The notes under the pieces: model-generated
Seen by the model: the letters and a program-made list of their open reading frames with translations, nothing else
The model's database searches: none
What the model was told of the DNA's origin: nothing
NCBI RefSeq assembly: GCF_020166515.1
Contig: NZ_JAINZT010000009.1
Span: 62,001 to 126,000 of the forward strand
DNA: 64,000 nt
Source: Robertkochia flava
Lineage (GTDB): Bacteria > Bacteroidota > Bacteroidia > Flavobacteriales > Flavobacteriaceae
Reading direction: 5' to 3'
Shown: positions 42,393 to 52,099 of the stretch, one piece after another
How the letters are laid out: each line of letters opens with the position of its first letter
Numbering within the stretch: the stretch's first letter is position 1
Translations under genes and position numbers: made by a program

Positions 42393-43286
42393 TTAGTAAC
42401 TCCACATATCCTGTTCCTTGTCGCGGATATTCTCCTTGATGCGCTGGGCTTCCAGCAGCTGGAACAAGGCATTGTCTGGAATGTAATCCTTGATCTTGCG
42501 GTCTTCCTGAACGTTCTCTTCCTTGTAAATATAGGCGTTGAACCTTCTGGCATTCAGCAACTGATCAAAGGAGATCGGCCTTGAAGAATTCTGGTTATTA
42601 AAGGCTTTGGCCTCGTGCAGGATTCCCCTCACACTTGGAAACCAGATCCAGAATAACTCTACAAGATCCGCATTTCCTGAATCGATAAAGTTAACGTCCG
42701 GAGCCACAGGTGCGATTCCAAGCAACCTGTATTTAAGTTCTCCCTGGCGCTTGTCGAAATACCAAACCCCTTTGATACGCCACTCCTCGATCTCTGCTGC
42801 AGTAATATCTCTTTTATTGATATATTCCGGAGAAATCTGCTCCCCCGCATTTAACTGCTCATAACCGAGGTCTGTGGTATCTACCTTTTTCAGGGTAGCC
42901 TCGAGATCCTTCAGGGTACGCTTATCGGTAAAATACGAATCTGCATAGAGGTCGATATTCCCGAGTCTTGCGTTCTTCATGATCACATCGTAAAGCGACC
43001 TTCTGTCCTTACCAATACCCACGGTATCGATGGGATAATAGAAGGGAAAGTTCACTCTTTCATCCAGGTCAATACGTTCCCAAACGGTTTTAGACCATAG
43101 GATATCGCGATCATCTACATAACCGTAAGGCAGGGGCTGATCGTTATCAGCTTCGATCTGCTGTTCGGTCTTCACCCCAACCATTTCAGGAGTCTTGGCG
43201 TTAAGCAGGTTGGCCTGCGCTAATGCCGACCCCGAAACAAACAGGGCTGAAATCGTTACAATTATTCCTTTCCAATTCATAAACAT
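42393..43286 (-). CDS. gldN: GldN, type IX secretion/gliding protein
   Basis: 297 residues with a signal peptide (GIIVTISALFVSGSALAQ; start ATG at 43286 or at 43280). Position and sequence match the last gene of the gldKLMN core: conserved PLPYGYVDDRDILWSKTVWERIDLDERVNFP and the C-terminal half of the protein. GldN (PorN) is periplasmic and forms a ring with GldK that contacts the GldL-GldM motor through GldM; it is needed for T9SS secretion and gliding. It starts 9 nt after gldM ends and is followed by a terminator. Confidence 0.93.
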   Translation of the reverse strand: MFMNWKGIIVTISALFVSGSALAQANLLNAKTPEMVGVKTEQQIEADNDQPLPYGYVDDRDILWSKTVWERIDLDERVNFPFYYPIDTVGIGKDRRSLYDVIMKNARLGNIDLYADSYFTDKRTLKDLEATLKKVDTTDLGYEQLNAGEQISPEYINKRDITAAEIEEWRIKGVWYFDKRQGELKYRLLGIAPVAPDVNFIDSGNADLVELFWIWFPSVRGILHEAKAFNNQNSSRPISFDQLLNARRFNAYIYKEENVQEDRKIKDYIPDNALFQLLEAQRIKENIRDKEQDMWSY

Positions 43287-43295
43287 AAGTCTTTA

Positions 43296-44888
43296 TTAGT
43301 TCGTTAACTCAACAACAACAGGAGATACTTTCTTGAGTTTATAAGATCTGTTGTTGGTGATGTAAGCTTCAATATCAAAAATCTGTACGGATTCACCTCT
43401 TCCTGCACGTTTAAGGGCAGCTTTGGCTCTTCCATCAAGTTTGTTACCATTAACCTGTACAGTAGGCTGACCGGGTACTTTGAATTTAAATCCGCTCACC
43501 GCGATGTTCAGGTCAAAATCAAAGTCTTCCAGCATAGCGCCGATGGTTGAGATCTCCAGGTTGGCTCTTGGCATCTTGATCTCCCCGAACTCTCCACGTA
43601 CGGTACCTGAAGGTCTTGGGATATCCTTGATACGGAATTCTGAAGACGAAGCAACACGCTGTCCGTCAGGAAGGGTACCACTGGCCGTGATCTTCACGGT
43701 ACGACCTGTTCCCGGGTTCATGGTATACTTACTTCCGGATGCACGGCTAAGACCGGGAGCGCTAGCACTTACTTTGTTATCAGGGATACCAGGGATGGAA
43801 ATGGTTAACGGGTTAGAAACCCCGCGATATACCACGTTCATCTTATCAGCAGAAATAACCGCTGCATTAGGCTTACTGATGGTAGCGAAAGTCTGGCTAA
43901 CCGGTACTTCGATCTCCTTCCCGTCTTCCTTAAAGATCAGCTTCCCTTCAAGGGTATGATCTCCCGGACGACCGGCACTGACTTTCATTTTAACCTGACC
44001 ACCGGCAAACTCATAATCTTCTCCTTCCTTAAGCTCTCTTCCATCCAGGGTAAGTTCGGCTCTGTCCGGAACAGTAGAGGCATCTACCCTACCAAGAACA
44101 ATAGCTCCATCGAACTCTTCTCCCGAATAGTAAGCAGATTTAGGCTGCTCTAAAAGGGTCGAGTAATTACTATAGGAAACATCAGAAGTAAGCTGACCTT
44201 GTACCATAGCTGAAAGAACATCCTCTTGAGTCGTTTTAATATCAGACTGGATATTGGTTAGCTTGGTAAGCGAGGCGATCAATGGAAAACCTTCAAAGTG
44301 GTAGTTCAACCAGGCCTGGTTCTTTACCTCTCCATTCTCGTCTCCGGTTTTGAAACGCTCTTCAATAGTAGCCGCCAAAGATTCTTTCTGCTCTGCTTTG
44401 ATCAGGGAATCCGGAATGCTGTTAATCGTTTCAATCGCTTGTTTCTTGTAGGAATGGATATAGTCTACAAACTTTTGTCCTTCTTTAGAGTAATTATCTC
44501 CCTGGAAAAAGAACTGGTCAAGTTCGTCGGCCTTGTCCATTACCTCGTAATTTCCGCTCTCGAGATCTGCCTCCTTTACATTAGACGTAATATTGGTCTT
44601 GATCCCTTCGATATAGGTATAGAATTCATCAGACAATGAATTAATACCGTCGTATTTCTCTAACATTACGGCATACTTCTCCGGCTGGTCATTCGCTTTT
44701 TGCTTCAGCCCGTTATATGCCATTTCGTTATTAAGTGTCGCTTTTTCGTTAGACACTTCCAGTTTTTCGTTCAGTAGTCCGAAAGCCGAAAGTACCTCCT
44801 TACTCATGTTCAGCGCCAGCATCGCGATGAAAACCAGGTACATCAGGTTAATCATCTTCTGACGTGGTGATAAATTTCCTCCTGCCAT
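43296..44888 (-). CDS. gldM: GldM, periplasmic-spanning motor stator subunit
   Basis: 530 residues. An N-terminal transmembrane helix (INLMYLVFIAMLALNMSKEVLSAF, about 12-35) and a long periplasmic part made of helical then Ig-like domains (VLGRVDASTVPDRAELTLDG, GPGD..., GTVRGEFGEIKMPRA). GldM dimers form the shaft of the proton-driven T9SS/gliding motor together with GldL. The gene lies 40 nt after gldL and 9 nt before gldN. Confidence 0.94.
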   Translation of the reverse strand: MAGGNLSPRQKMINLMYLVFIAMLALNMSKEVLSAFGLLNEKLEVSNEKATLNNEMAYNGLKQKANDQPEKYAVMLEKYDGINSLSDEFYTYIEGIKTNITSNVKEADLESGNYEVMDKADELDQFFFQGDNYSKEGQKFVDYIHSYKKQAIETINSIPDSLIKAEQKESLAATIEERFKTGDENGEVKNQAWLNYHFEGFPLIASLTKLTNIQSDIKTTQEDVLSAMVQGQLTSDVSYSNYSTLLEQPKSAYYSGEEFDGAIVLGRVDASTVPDRAELTLDGRELKEGEDYEFAGGQVKMKVSAGRPGDHTLEGKLIFKEDGKEIEVPVSQTFATISKPNAAVISADKMNVVYRGVSNPLTISIPGIPDNKVSASAPGLSRASGSKYTMNPGTGRTVKITASGTLPDGQRVASSSEFRIKDIPRPSGTVRGEFGEIKMPRANLEISTIGAMLEDFDFDLNIAVSGFKFKVPGQPTVQVNGNKLDGRAKAALKRAGRGESVQIFDIEAYITNNRSYKLKKVSPVVVELTN

Positions 44889-44928
44889 TTCTAATTAGGT
44901 TTTAAGGTTAATAGTTATAATACACTAA

Positions 44929-45582
44929 TTAGCTCTTGTTCATAGCAGAAAGCATTCCACCATATACGTTGTTCAGTGAAGAAAGGTTATTAGCAAGTGA
45001 TTGCATCTGATCTTTAAGGGCGTCGGCATTTTGAGCCACCTCTTCCTGGATGTTAGCCTGACGGCTTGCACTCTCCAGCTGTACTTTATACAGACTGTTA
45101 AGAGATTCCATCTGAGCAGCTGCAAGCGAAAGCTCTTCACTGTATTTCTTGGTAGAAGTCATAGCCTCTGCAGTAGGAGAAATGCTCTTGGCAGCACCTT
45201 CGAAGTTCTTGATGCTTTCTCCAAGGCTGGCCATAAGTTGAGCATCTACCTTGGCCTCTTTCAGCATATCGTCAAGCTTTTTGGAAAGCAGTCCTTCTGC
45301 CTCCTTAGCTTCAGCAGCATCATTCTTTCTTACTCCGGTAGACTCACCTCCGGCCAGTTCTGGATATACCAAAGACCAGTCCAGATCATCATCTACAGGT
45401 TCGAAAGCAGAAATTGCGAAGATCGCAGCTTCGGTAATAAGTCCGAAAGCAAGAAGTACTCCTCCGTCTACCGGTCCGAATTCCCAGTGAAGGATCTTAA
45501 ACAAAGCACCGAGGATTACAACCGATGCACCCAGCCCGTAGGCCATGTTAAATAGCTTTTTTTGTGATTTTGATTGTGCCAT
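44929..45582 (-). CDS. gldL: GldL, inner-membrane proton channel subunit
   Basis: 217 residues. Two transmembrane helices: about 16-33 and 40-60. The residues needed for proton use in the Flavobacterium johnsoniae protein are present with a shift of two: Lys29, His32 (FKILHWEFGP), Glu51 (GLITEAAIFAI) and Glu61 (SAFEPVDD). The rest is a coiled-coil cytoplasmic region (about 110-215). GldL pentamers surround the GldM dimer. It is 41 nt downstream of gldK and 40 nt upstream of gldM. Confidence 0.95.
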   Translation of the reverse strand: MAQSKSQKKLFNMAYGLGASVVILGALFKILHWEFGPVDGGVLLAFGLITEAAIFAISAFEPVDDDLDWSLVYPELAGGESTGVRKNDAAEAKEAEGLLSKKLDDMLKEAKVDAQLMASLGESIKNFEGAAKSISPTAEAMTSTKKYSEELSLAAAQMESLNSLYKVQLESASRQANIQEEVAQNADALKDQMQSLANNLSSLNNVYGGMLSAMNKS

Positions 45583-45623
45583 AGTTACTAATTTTAGTTA
45601 AGTTAAGTTATTAATTTGGTGGT

Positions 45624-46985
45624 TTAGTTCTGGGTAGCTTCGGTACCCATGTAGTCCTGAACAGTCCTGAAGCCAATATAACTTCTGGCAGAGTCCTGGT
45701 ATTCATAATCTCTGGTACTTACTTGCAGGAAGTAAGCTACATCCTTCCATGAACCACCTCTAATAACTCGACGTTTATTGTCACCATCATAGGTATTTGG
45801 GTTCATGGTAGAAACATATTCATAAGAGTTGGGGTCATAAGATGAATTGGTCCACTCCGAAACGTTTCCTGCCATGTTGTACAGGTTGTAATCGTTAGGG
45901 TCGTAGGATTTGGCTTCTACGGTGTACAATGCCTGGTCTGCAGCGTAGTCACCACGAAGCGGTTTGAAGTTGGCCATAAAACATCCTCTGTCGTTCAGGA
46001 TGTAAGGTCCACCCCATGGGTAGGTACCAGACTCGATACCACCTCTGGCGGCGTATTCCCATTCGGCCTCGGTTGGCAGTCTGAACTGATTTACAGGCTG
46101 CTTCCCTTTATCTTTCTGAAAGTCATTCTTGTATTTGGTTCTCCACGCACAAAACGCCTTGGCCTGATGCCAGCTTACCCCCACTACTGGGTATTCGCTG
46201 TAAGCTTCACTCCAGAAGTAGTCGTTATGCATAGGTTCGTTGTAAGAATAGCTGAAGTCTTTGATCCATACAGTAGTATCGGGATAAACCAGGGTTTCTT
46301 CCTTACGGATGAAGTCCTTACGGTTCCCCTGCCCTTTTGCACGGGCAGCTGCCTGGATATCCATCCAGTTGTATGAATATTTTAATTTGGTAACGTCTAT
46401 AGTTCTGCGTCCGTTGTAAGCCTCGTCCTCAGGAATGTACATGGAATCCATAACCTCTGCATAGTACTGATCCGGATATCTGCTGGTATCCCAGATCAGA
46501 TCAACATTCTTATTGAGTCTGCGCCCCCTGTAACTTTCCTCATCCATACCACCGTAATTAAACAGCATGTATTTGTCGTATTCAGATAAATTACTGGTAT
46601 CGGCGTCTTTGAAGGCAAACTCTCCTATCCCTCCGTTTCCGGGAACTTCTCCCAGTTCTTCTGCGAGAATGGCTAGGCGGGTTCGAACGATCGAATCTTT
46701 TACCCAATCCACAAACTGGCGATACTCGCTGTTTGTGATCTCGGTCTCGTCCATATAAAAGGAACGAACCGTAACTGTTTTGGTCGGAGCATTGAGAACA
46801 TTGGCGACATCATCGTCGGATTTCCCCATAATAAAGGACCCTCCGGGCACCAGCGACATTCCATAGGGCTTCTCAGGATGCCAGCTCTTACCACTTACAC
46901 CAACTAGTTCTCCTCTGTCATTTGACCCACAACTGGCCAATAATAATGTAACAGATGCTAATAGAAATAGCTTTTTCATATGCAT
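45624..46985 (-). CDS. gldK: GldK, SUMF1/FGE-fold lipoprotein of the T9SS
   Basis: 453 residues. Lipoprotein signal (KKLFLLASVTLLLASCGSND; lipobox LASC; the start may be ATG at 46985 or 46979). The FGE-sulfatase-like domain shows MSLVPGGSFIMGKSDDD, FYMDETEITNSEYRQFV and, near the end, WRTKYKND, EAEWEYAARGG, NLYNMAGNVSEWTNSSYDP and RVIRGGSW. GldK with GldN forms a periplasmic/outer-membrane ring of the type IX secretion system. It is the first gene of the gldKLMN cluster. The 141-nt spacer upstream contains no obvious operator. Confidence 0.94.
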   Translation of the reverse strand: MHMKKLFLLASVTLLLASCGSNDRGELVGVSGKSWHPEKPYGMSLVPGGSFIMGKSDDDVANVLNAPTKTVTVRSFYMDETEITNSEYRQFVDWVKDSIVRTRLAILAEELGEVPGNGGIGEFAFKDADTSNLSEYDKYMLFNYGGMDEESYRGRRLNKNVDLIWDTSRYPDQYYAEVMDSMYIPEDEAYNGRRTIDVTKLKYSYNWMDIQAAARAKGQGNRKDFIRKEETLVYPDTTVWIKDFSYSYNEPMHNDYFWSEAYSEYPVVGVSWHQAKAFCAWRTKYKNDFQKDKGKQPVNQFRLPTEAEWEYAARGGIESGTYPWGGPYILNDRGCFMANFKPLRGDYAADQALYTVEAKSYDPNDYNLYNMAGNVSEWTNSSYDPNSYEYVSTMNPNTYDGDNKRRVIRGGSWKDVAYFLQVSTRDYEYQDSARSYIGFRTVQDYMGTEATQN

Positions 46986-47126
46986 AAACGAGGTTAAATT
47001 ACATTCATAAATTCAGGATGGTAAACCTATCTAATAAATTCCAAAAAAACAATAAACGTATAGTTTTTGTTGTCAAATGCCTACAAAACACAGTGTATAA
47101 ATATTAAGCTGTTATTTTCTAGCACA

Positions 47127-48284
47127 TTACACCAACATTTTCTTGCAGGCCTTCCACCATCTTTCAGGGACGACCCCTTCACTCGCACGCAGATATTCCT
47201 CATGCGTACAGGGTAATAACGTCTGTCTTTGGATATTATTATGCAGGTCTTCATTTTTAGGCACCTCTATCCACCATCTTCCGGAGATATTACTCTTAAA
47301 GAAGTGTATATCCATATCCTCAATAGGAACAATATATTTGGTGAAGTTTTCCACCGGTGCAAACGGGTAGTCGTTTTTACGAATATTAACCCCTTCTATA
47401 AAATACCAGATAAGCTGGGCTGCAAGCTGAGCCCCCTGGGAGGTAGCCTCACACTCGAAGAGTCCGAAAGCACTAACTTTATCGCTGATCCCGGCATACC
47501 TGGCGATAGCACAGATCTCCCTGCCATCAAATCCGTTCGGATTGGCATGAGGTAAAGACCCGAGATCGGCAGCACGTACCGCAGTGAGGTCCACACTCAC
47601 CAGGTCTGCATCCCGAAATACCGGCTCTACTACCGTAATATCAGCAATAACTTCCCCCAGACGATAGGCATCAAAGAACAACCGCTCCATCAGGTCGATC
47701 TCTTCCTGGGCATTATAATAGGTCTGGTAGCCGATATTGGAAAAATTTAACAGGTTGTTTGGCGGATTCACGATGATCTTACTCAGGTACGACCCGGAGG
47801 AGATCAACTCATCGGCCTCACCAAAATCGAATTTACTGTCTACAGATACCAGGTTCACCATTTGCTCCATGGTATCATAAGCTCTGTACATGGCATAGGT
47901 AAGATCCTGACTACCCCCGAAAACTACAGGTATAATGTTACGCTTAAGCAACCCGGAGGTAATATCGTTCAGGGCAAAATAAGTATCCTCTACAGATGCC
48001 CCCGGGTGAAGATCCCCAAGGTCGGCAATGGCATAGCCCCAGTTCCCCATGAACAGCTGATAGAATTGCTTGCGCAATTCCTTAAGTTTCAAATGGTCCT
48101 GCCGCTGGACCTTGGCATTCCTGAATTCATCGACCCCGATCAGGGCGATCTTAACGCCTTCAAGCTCGGGAAACCCTTCTTTTTCAGAGTGAATACGAAT
48201 GCTTCTGCCAATAGCCTGGGGCGGCAACAATTCATTGTGGGCGAGGACCACACTCTCTACAGGAGAGAGAAAGTCGGTGTTCAT
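47127..48284 (-). CDS. Arginase/formimidoylglutamase-fold protein lacking metal ligands
   Basis: 385 residues with the ureohydrolase fold, but the three metal-binding motifs are altered. GGxHD is GGSQD at 123-127, the DAHxD motif reads DSKFD at 149-153, and the later SxDxDxxDP motif is SVDLTAVRA at 230-238. At least three of the usual His/Asp manganese ligands are therefore missing, so it should not hydrolyse an amidino substrate. It sits between topA and gldK on the same strand, 141 nt upstream of gldK and 3 nt after topA. This order appears in other gliding Bacteroidota as far as I remember, which suggests a non-enzymatic or T9SS-related role. Confidence 0.82.
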   Translation of the reverse strand: MNTDFLSPVESVVLAHNELLPPQAIGRSIRIHSEKEGFPELEGVKIALIGVDEFRNAKVQRQDHLKLKELRKQFYQLFMGNWGYAIADLGDLHPGASVEDTYFALNDITSGLLKRNIIPVVFGGSQDLTYAMYRAYDTMEQMVNLVSVDSKFDFGEADELISSGSYLSKIIVNPPNNLLNFSNIGYQTYYNAQEEIDLMERLFFDAYRLGEVIADITVVEPVFRDADLVSVDLTAVRAADLGSLPHANPNGFDGREICAIARYAGISDKVSAFGLFECEATSQGAQLAAQLIWYFIEGVNIRKNDYPFAPVENFTKYIVPIEDMDIHFFKSNISGRWWIEVPKNEDLHNNIQRQTLLPCTHEEYLRASEGVVPERWWKACKKMLV

Positions 48285-48287
48285 AGG

Positions 48288-50771
48288 TTATTTTTTAGCT
48301 TTGGTTTTTCCGGTTTTCTTTTTGGCAGGGGCCTTTTTCTCCAGAAGCTCTTTCGCTTCCTCCAGGGTGATCTTTGTGGCATCCACATCCTTGGACAACT
48401 CCACCTTGACCTTCCCCTTTATAATATTAGACCGACCCCAGCGGGCTTTTTCGATGCGAATACCTTCGTCATCCCAGCTCTGGATCAGCTTATCGCGCTC
48501 CTTTTGGAGCTTATCTTCTATAAGGGCCTCAATATCACTTTGGCTCAGGTTATCAAAGTCGTACTTCTTATTCACGTTGATAAACATACCATCCCATTTG
48601 ATGAACGGACCAAAGCGGCCTTTTCCGCGGGTCACGTCTTTCCCCTGATACGAAGCGATGGGTGCATCGGCCTGTTTTTTCTGCTTTATCAGCTCTGCAG
48701 CCCTTTCCATATCCACAGAAAACACATCCTCCCCCTTATCCAGGGAAATAAAAGTTTTTCCTAAACGAACATAAGGCCCGTAACGCCCCACGTTCACCTC
48801 AACTTCCTCTCCTTCAAAAACCCCAAGTTTCCTGGGAAGTTTAAAGAGGTCCAGCGCTTCTTCGAAGGTAATACTGTCTATGGACTGATCGGGCAGCAAA
48901 CTGGCGAACTTCGGTTTTTCCTCTTCGTCGGCCGTACCGATCTGAACCATGGGACCAAAGCGGCCGAGGCGAACACTGAGCTGCCTTCCGGATTCCGGAT
49001 CTGTTCCCAGCACGCGTTCTCCACTCTCCCGTTCGGCATTCTCTTCCACATCCTTCACATTGGGATGAAAGTCTTTGTAAAACTCCTTCATCATCTGTGT
49101 CCAGTCTTCCTCCCCGGAGGCGATATTATCAAAACTCTCCTCTACCCGGGCAGTAAAGTGGTAATCTAAAATCCCGGAAAAGTGGTTAACAAGAAAATCG
49201 TTCACGATGGATCCGATATCGGTTGGTACCAGTTTCCCTTTGTCAGAGCCCACCATTTCAGTAAGCTCCTTTTCACTTACCTCTCCTTTGGAAAGGGTTA
49301 GTTCTTTATATGCACGGGCCTCGCCTTCAATGGTACCGCGCTCCACATACCCCCTGTTCTGGATGGTAGAAATGGTTGGCGCATAGGTAGATGGCCGGCC
49401 AATACCAAGCTCTTCCAGCTTTTTCACCAGGGAGGCCTCGGTATAGCGATAAGGCGGCCGAGTAAAGCGTTCGGTTGCGGTTATCACACGATCAACAACC
49501 TTCTGCCCTTCTTTTAGCGGCGGCAACATACCGCTTTGTTCTTCATCCTCATCATCGGTACCCTCAAGGTACACCTTAAGAAACCCATCAAACTTCAACA
49601 CCTCTCCATTGGCCAGGAACTGCTCTTTGTGGGTATCGGCCTCTATCCGCACATTGGTGCGCTCCAGCTGTGCATCGCTCATCTGCGAGGCCAGGGTTCG
49701 TTTCCATATCAATTCATAGAGCCTGGCCTGGTCGCGTTCTATCTGAACACTGTGCCTGCTCATATCTGTAGGACGTATGGCTTCGTGAGCCTCCTGGGCT
49801 CCTTTGCTTTTACTGCTGAAATTTCTCGGCTTGCTGTATTCTTCCCCGTAGTAGCTCTCCACCTCCTTTTGGGCAGCACTGATGGCCTCCGGAGACAGGT
49901 TCACACTATCGGTTCTCATATAGGTTATGAGTCCGGCTTCATACAGGCGTTGTGCCATATTCATGGTCTTGGCTACAGAAAAATAAAGCTTACGGGAAGC
50001 CTCCTGTTGTAGCGTAGAGGTGGTAAAAGGTGGCGCCGGAGATTTTTTTGCCGGCTTGGTATCCAAAGAGGCAATCTTAAAACCGGCTCCGAGATTTTTC
50101 TTCAGAAAGCCTCTGGCCTCTGCCTCGGTGGTAAACGACTTACCCAAACGGGCTTTAAACGACTTCCCGTCTTCGGTGGCGAAAACGGCTGCAACTTTAA
50201 AGGATGCCTCCGGATTAAAATCCTTGATCTCTCTTTCCCGCTCTACGATCAAACGCACAGCCACAGACTGCACCCTTCCGGCTGAAAGACCGGTCTTGAT
50301 CTTTTTCCAGAGCACGGGAGACAACTCATACCCCACCAAACGATCCAGCACACGTCGCGCCTGCTGCGCATTCACGAGATTGTAATCGATGGTTCTGGGA
50401 TTCTCTATAGCCCTTTGAATGGCATTTTTAGTGATCGAGTTAAAAACAATTCGCCGGGTCTTGTCCTTATCCAGCTTCAGCTCTTCGGCCAGGTGCCAGG
50501 CAATTGCCTCTCCCTCCCGGTCCTCATCACTGGCGAGCCAGACCAATTCCGCCTTTTTAGCCAGATCCTTTAATTTTTTGACCACCGATTTCTTGTCGCT
50601 GGACACTACGTATTTTGGTTTAAAATCCTTCTCCACATTTACGCCCAACTCCCTTGCAGGAAGATCTGCAATATGGCCAAAACTAGATTCCACCCGATAA
50701 TCCTTACCCAGAAATTTTTCGATGGTCTTCGCTTTGGCTGGCGACTCCACTATAACCAAATTCTTTGCCAT
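48288..50771 (-). CDS. topA: DNA topoisomerase I (type IA)
   Basis: About 827 residues from the ATG at 50771 (MAKNLVIVESPAKAKTIEKF); a longer in-frame start at 50861 adds an atypical 30-residue extension. The toprim domain carries WLASDEDREGEAIAWHLAEE, and the catalytic Tyr is in GLITYMRTDSVNLS. The C-terminus lacks zinc fingers and instead has three topoisomerase C-terminal repeats (GRFGPMVQIG, GRYGPYVRLG, GRFGPFIKWDG) and a Lys-rich tail (KKKTGKTKAKK). It relaxes negative supercoils. The gene leads the run topA, arginase-fold gene, gldKLMN. Confidence 0.95.
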   Translation of the reverse strand: MAKNLVIVESPAKAKTIEKFLGKDYRVESSFGHIADLPARELGVNVEKDFKPKYVVSSDKKSVVKKLKDLAKKAELVWLASDEDREGEAIAWHLAEELKLDKDKTRRIVFNSITKNAIQRAIENPRTIDYNLVNAQQARRVLDRLVGYELSPVLWKKIKTGLSAGRVQSVAVRLIVEREREIKDFNPEASFKVAAVFATEDGKSFKARLGKSFTTEAEARGFLKKNLGAGFKIASLDTKPAKKSPAPPFTTSTLQQEASRKLYFSVAKTMNMAQRLYEAGLITYMRTDSVNLSPEAISAAQKEVESYYGEEYSKPRNFSSKSKGAQEAHEAIRPTDMSRHSVQIERDQARLYELIWKRTLASQMSDAQLERTNVRIEADTHKEQFLANGEVLKFDGFLKVYLEGTDDEDEEQSGMLPPLKEGQKVVDRVITATERFTRPPYRYTEASLVKKLEELGIGRPSTYAPTISTIQNRGYVERGTIEGEARAYKELTLSKGEVSEKELTEMVGSDKGKLVPTDIGSIVNDFLVNHFSGILDYHFTARVEESFDNIASGEEDWTQMMKEFYKDFHPNVKDVEENAERESGERVLGTDPESGRQLSVRLGRFGPMVQIGTADEEEKPKFASLLPDQSIDSITFEEALDLFKLPRKLGVFEGEEVEVNVGRYGPYVRLGKTFISLDKGEDVFSVDMERAAELIKQKKQADAPIASYQGKDVTRGKGRFGPFIKWDGMFINVNKKYDFDNLSQSDIEALIEDKLQKERDKLIQSWDDEGIRIEKARWGRSNIIKGKVKVELSKDVDATKITLEEAKELLEKKAPAKKKTGKTKAKK

Positions 50772-50894
50772 AAGCTCTTTTTTGTTACGTATACAAAAGT
50801 ATACAGATTTTTTTATTTCCCCCGATGAGCCCTGAGATACGGCCGCTTCCAGCAAGGGCATAACACCCTTCAGCCTCCGCTTTTATCCTCCGGG

Positions 50895-51665
50895 CTATTC
50901 CTGTATTACTTCAGGCACCCCATCAGCATACCCCTCTTCGGTGGTGTCCTTATATATATGATAAATAGTCATATAAACAAAAGCAGCGGTAAACAACAAC
51001 CCGATACCACATGCCAGTACGCCTACGAATTGTGCCAGAAGCGATGAGAGTATAATGAGGACAAAGCTAACAAACCAAGTCTTATTTCCTAATTTAAATG
51101 CAGCCCTGACCACTTCAATTGCTCTGAGTTCAGGATTAAAAGCGAAGATAACCCCGAAAAAATAAATAGGCACCGAGACATAGATCACGGGTAAAACACA
51201 AAGCGCTGTAGCCAGAAGTGCGATCCCGATAGCATATAATGCCAGCACAAAGGTTTTTCCGATATACCTGCCTTTTAAGAACATAAACAGCACCCCCGGC
51301 TTCACCTCCTCACCCCTTTCCAGGATCTCAAAAGAGCGGTAGAGACCTGCCTGCAGGGCCATCACAATGGCCTGAGCCAGCAGGATCACAATAAAGAACA
51401 ACAGAAAAAACGGCAACAAAGGCAACCAGGCCATCTCCCCGAATTGCTCAAAAGGGTCCATCCCCTGGGATTCGGAAACAGCCACCCCCACCATGGGGAT
51501 ATACATGATAAAGATCGCCGGCAATACCAACACGACACTAAGGATCACGTATAAAAACCCCTGTAACCAGGCCTTTTTAAAAAGTTCGAAAGCATTCCCC
51601 AGGACGTCTCCCAGATCAGGCACCTTTCCCGATGCGATTTTCTCAATGAGTTGATTGTAAGTCAT
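50895..51665 (-). CDS. Integral membrane protein, unknown family
   Basis: 256 residues with about six transmembrane segments (roughly 34-56, 82-104, 134-160, 164-182, 203-224, 225-240) between a soluble N-terminus (LIEKIASGKVPDLGDVLGNAFELFKKAW) and an acidic tail (DTTEEGYADGVPEVIQE). Similar small membrane proteins with this layout are often mislabelled beta-carotene monooxygenase in this phylum; no such chemistry is supported. Alone on its strand, 124 nt downstream of (promoter side of) topA's start region. Confidence 0.7.
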   Translation of the reverse strand: MTYNQLIEKIASGKVPDLGDVLGNAFELFKKAWLQGFLYVILSVVLVLPAIFIMYIPMVGVAVSESQGMDPFEQFGEMAWLPLLPFFLLFFIVILLAQAIVMALQAGLYRSFEILERGEEVKPGVLFMFLKGRYIGKTFVLALYAIGIALLATALCVLPVIYVSVPIYFFGVIFAFNPELRAIEVVRAAFKLGNKTWFVSFVLIILSSLLAQFVGVLACGIGLLFTAAFVYMTIYHIYKDTTEEGYADGVPEVIQE

Positions 51666-51726
51666 TTTTGGTTGGTTTAGTTGGTATAAATGTAGAAATA
51701 ATTTGGAAGGGAGGAAGAAAAAGTGA

Positions 51727-51931
51727 TTGGGGATGTGGGGATGTGGGGATGTAGGGAAGTGGGGAGACGGGGAGACGGGCAGGCGGGGAAGCCGGTAAAA
51801 GATGTCTTTGCGAGCCTACTATCCCTAACGGCAGCAAATCCTGCCCGCATCCAGTCAGGCCTGGAGAACCACGGCCCGAAGCGGTAATCTCTTTTAGCAT
51901 AGCAGGCAGCATAAAATGACAGCTTCTCCCT
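51727..51931 (+). repeat. GGGGATGT/GGGGAGACGG run plus REP-like element, copy upstream of the BspA gene
   Basis: Three or four copies of GGGGATGT followed by GGGGAGACGGGGAGACGG variants (51727-51790), then GTCTTTGCGAGCC...CCCTAACGGC and the element CCACGGCCCGAAGCGGTAATCT...TTAGCATAGCAGGCAG (51869-51910, similarity continuing to 51931). The same pair occurs at 53505-53609. The rest of the 434-nt spacer 51666-52099 holds no gene. Confidence 0.82.
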
Positions 51932-52099
51932 CCATCACCAAAAACGCATTTCACGCTGAAATCCAGCTATGCCTAACGGACTAACCTTGAATCCCTTAGA
52001 TTCCTTTCCCGAAAATTAAGAACTTAAACCTCCAAAAAAGAGAGACTTCTTTTACCTGAATGCTCTACTTTTAGCCCCCAAATATTCAACCTATACCTA

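Noticed and set aside
42393-46985. gldKLMN as an undescribed system
   Set aside because: It is the known gliding/type IX secretion core; only the neighbouring arginase-fold gene is listed as unusual.
47862-48764. A 300-codon frame opposite the arginase-fold gene and topA
   Set aside because: It crosses a gene boundary on the opposite strand; no family features.
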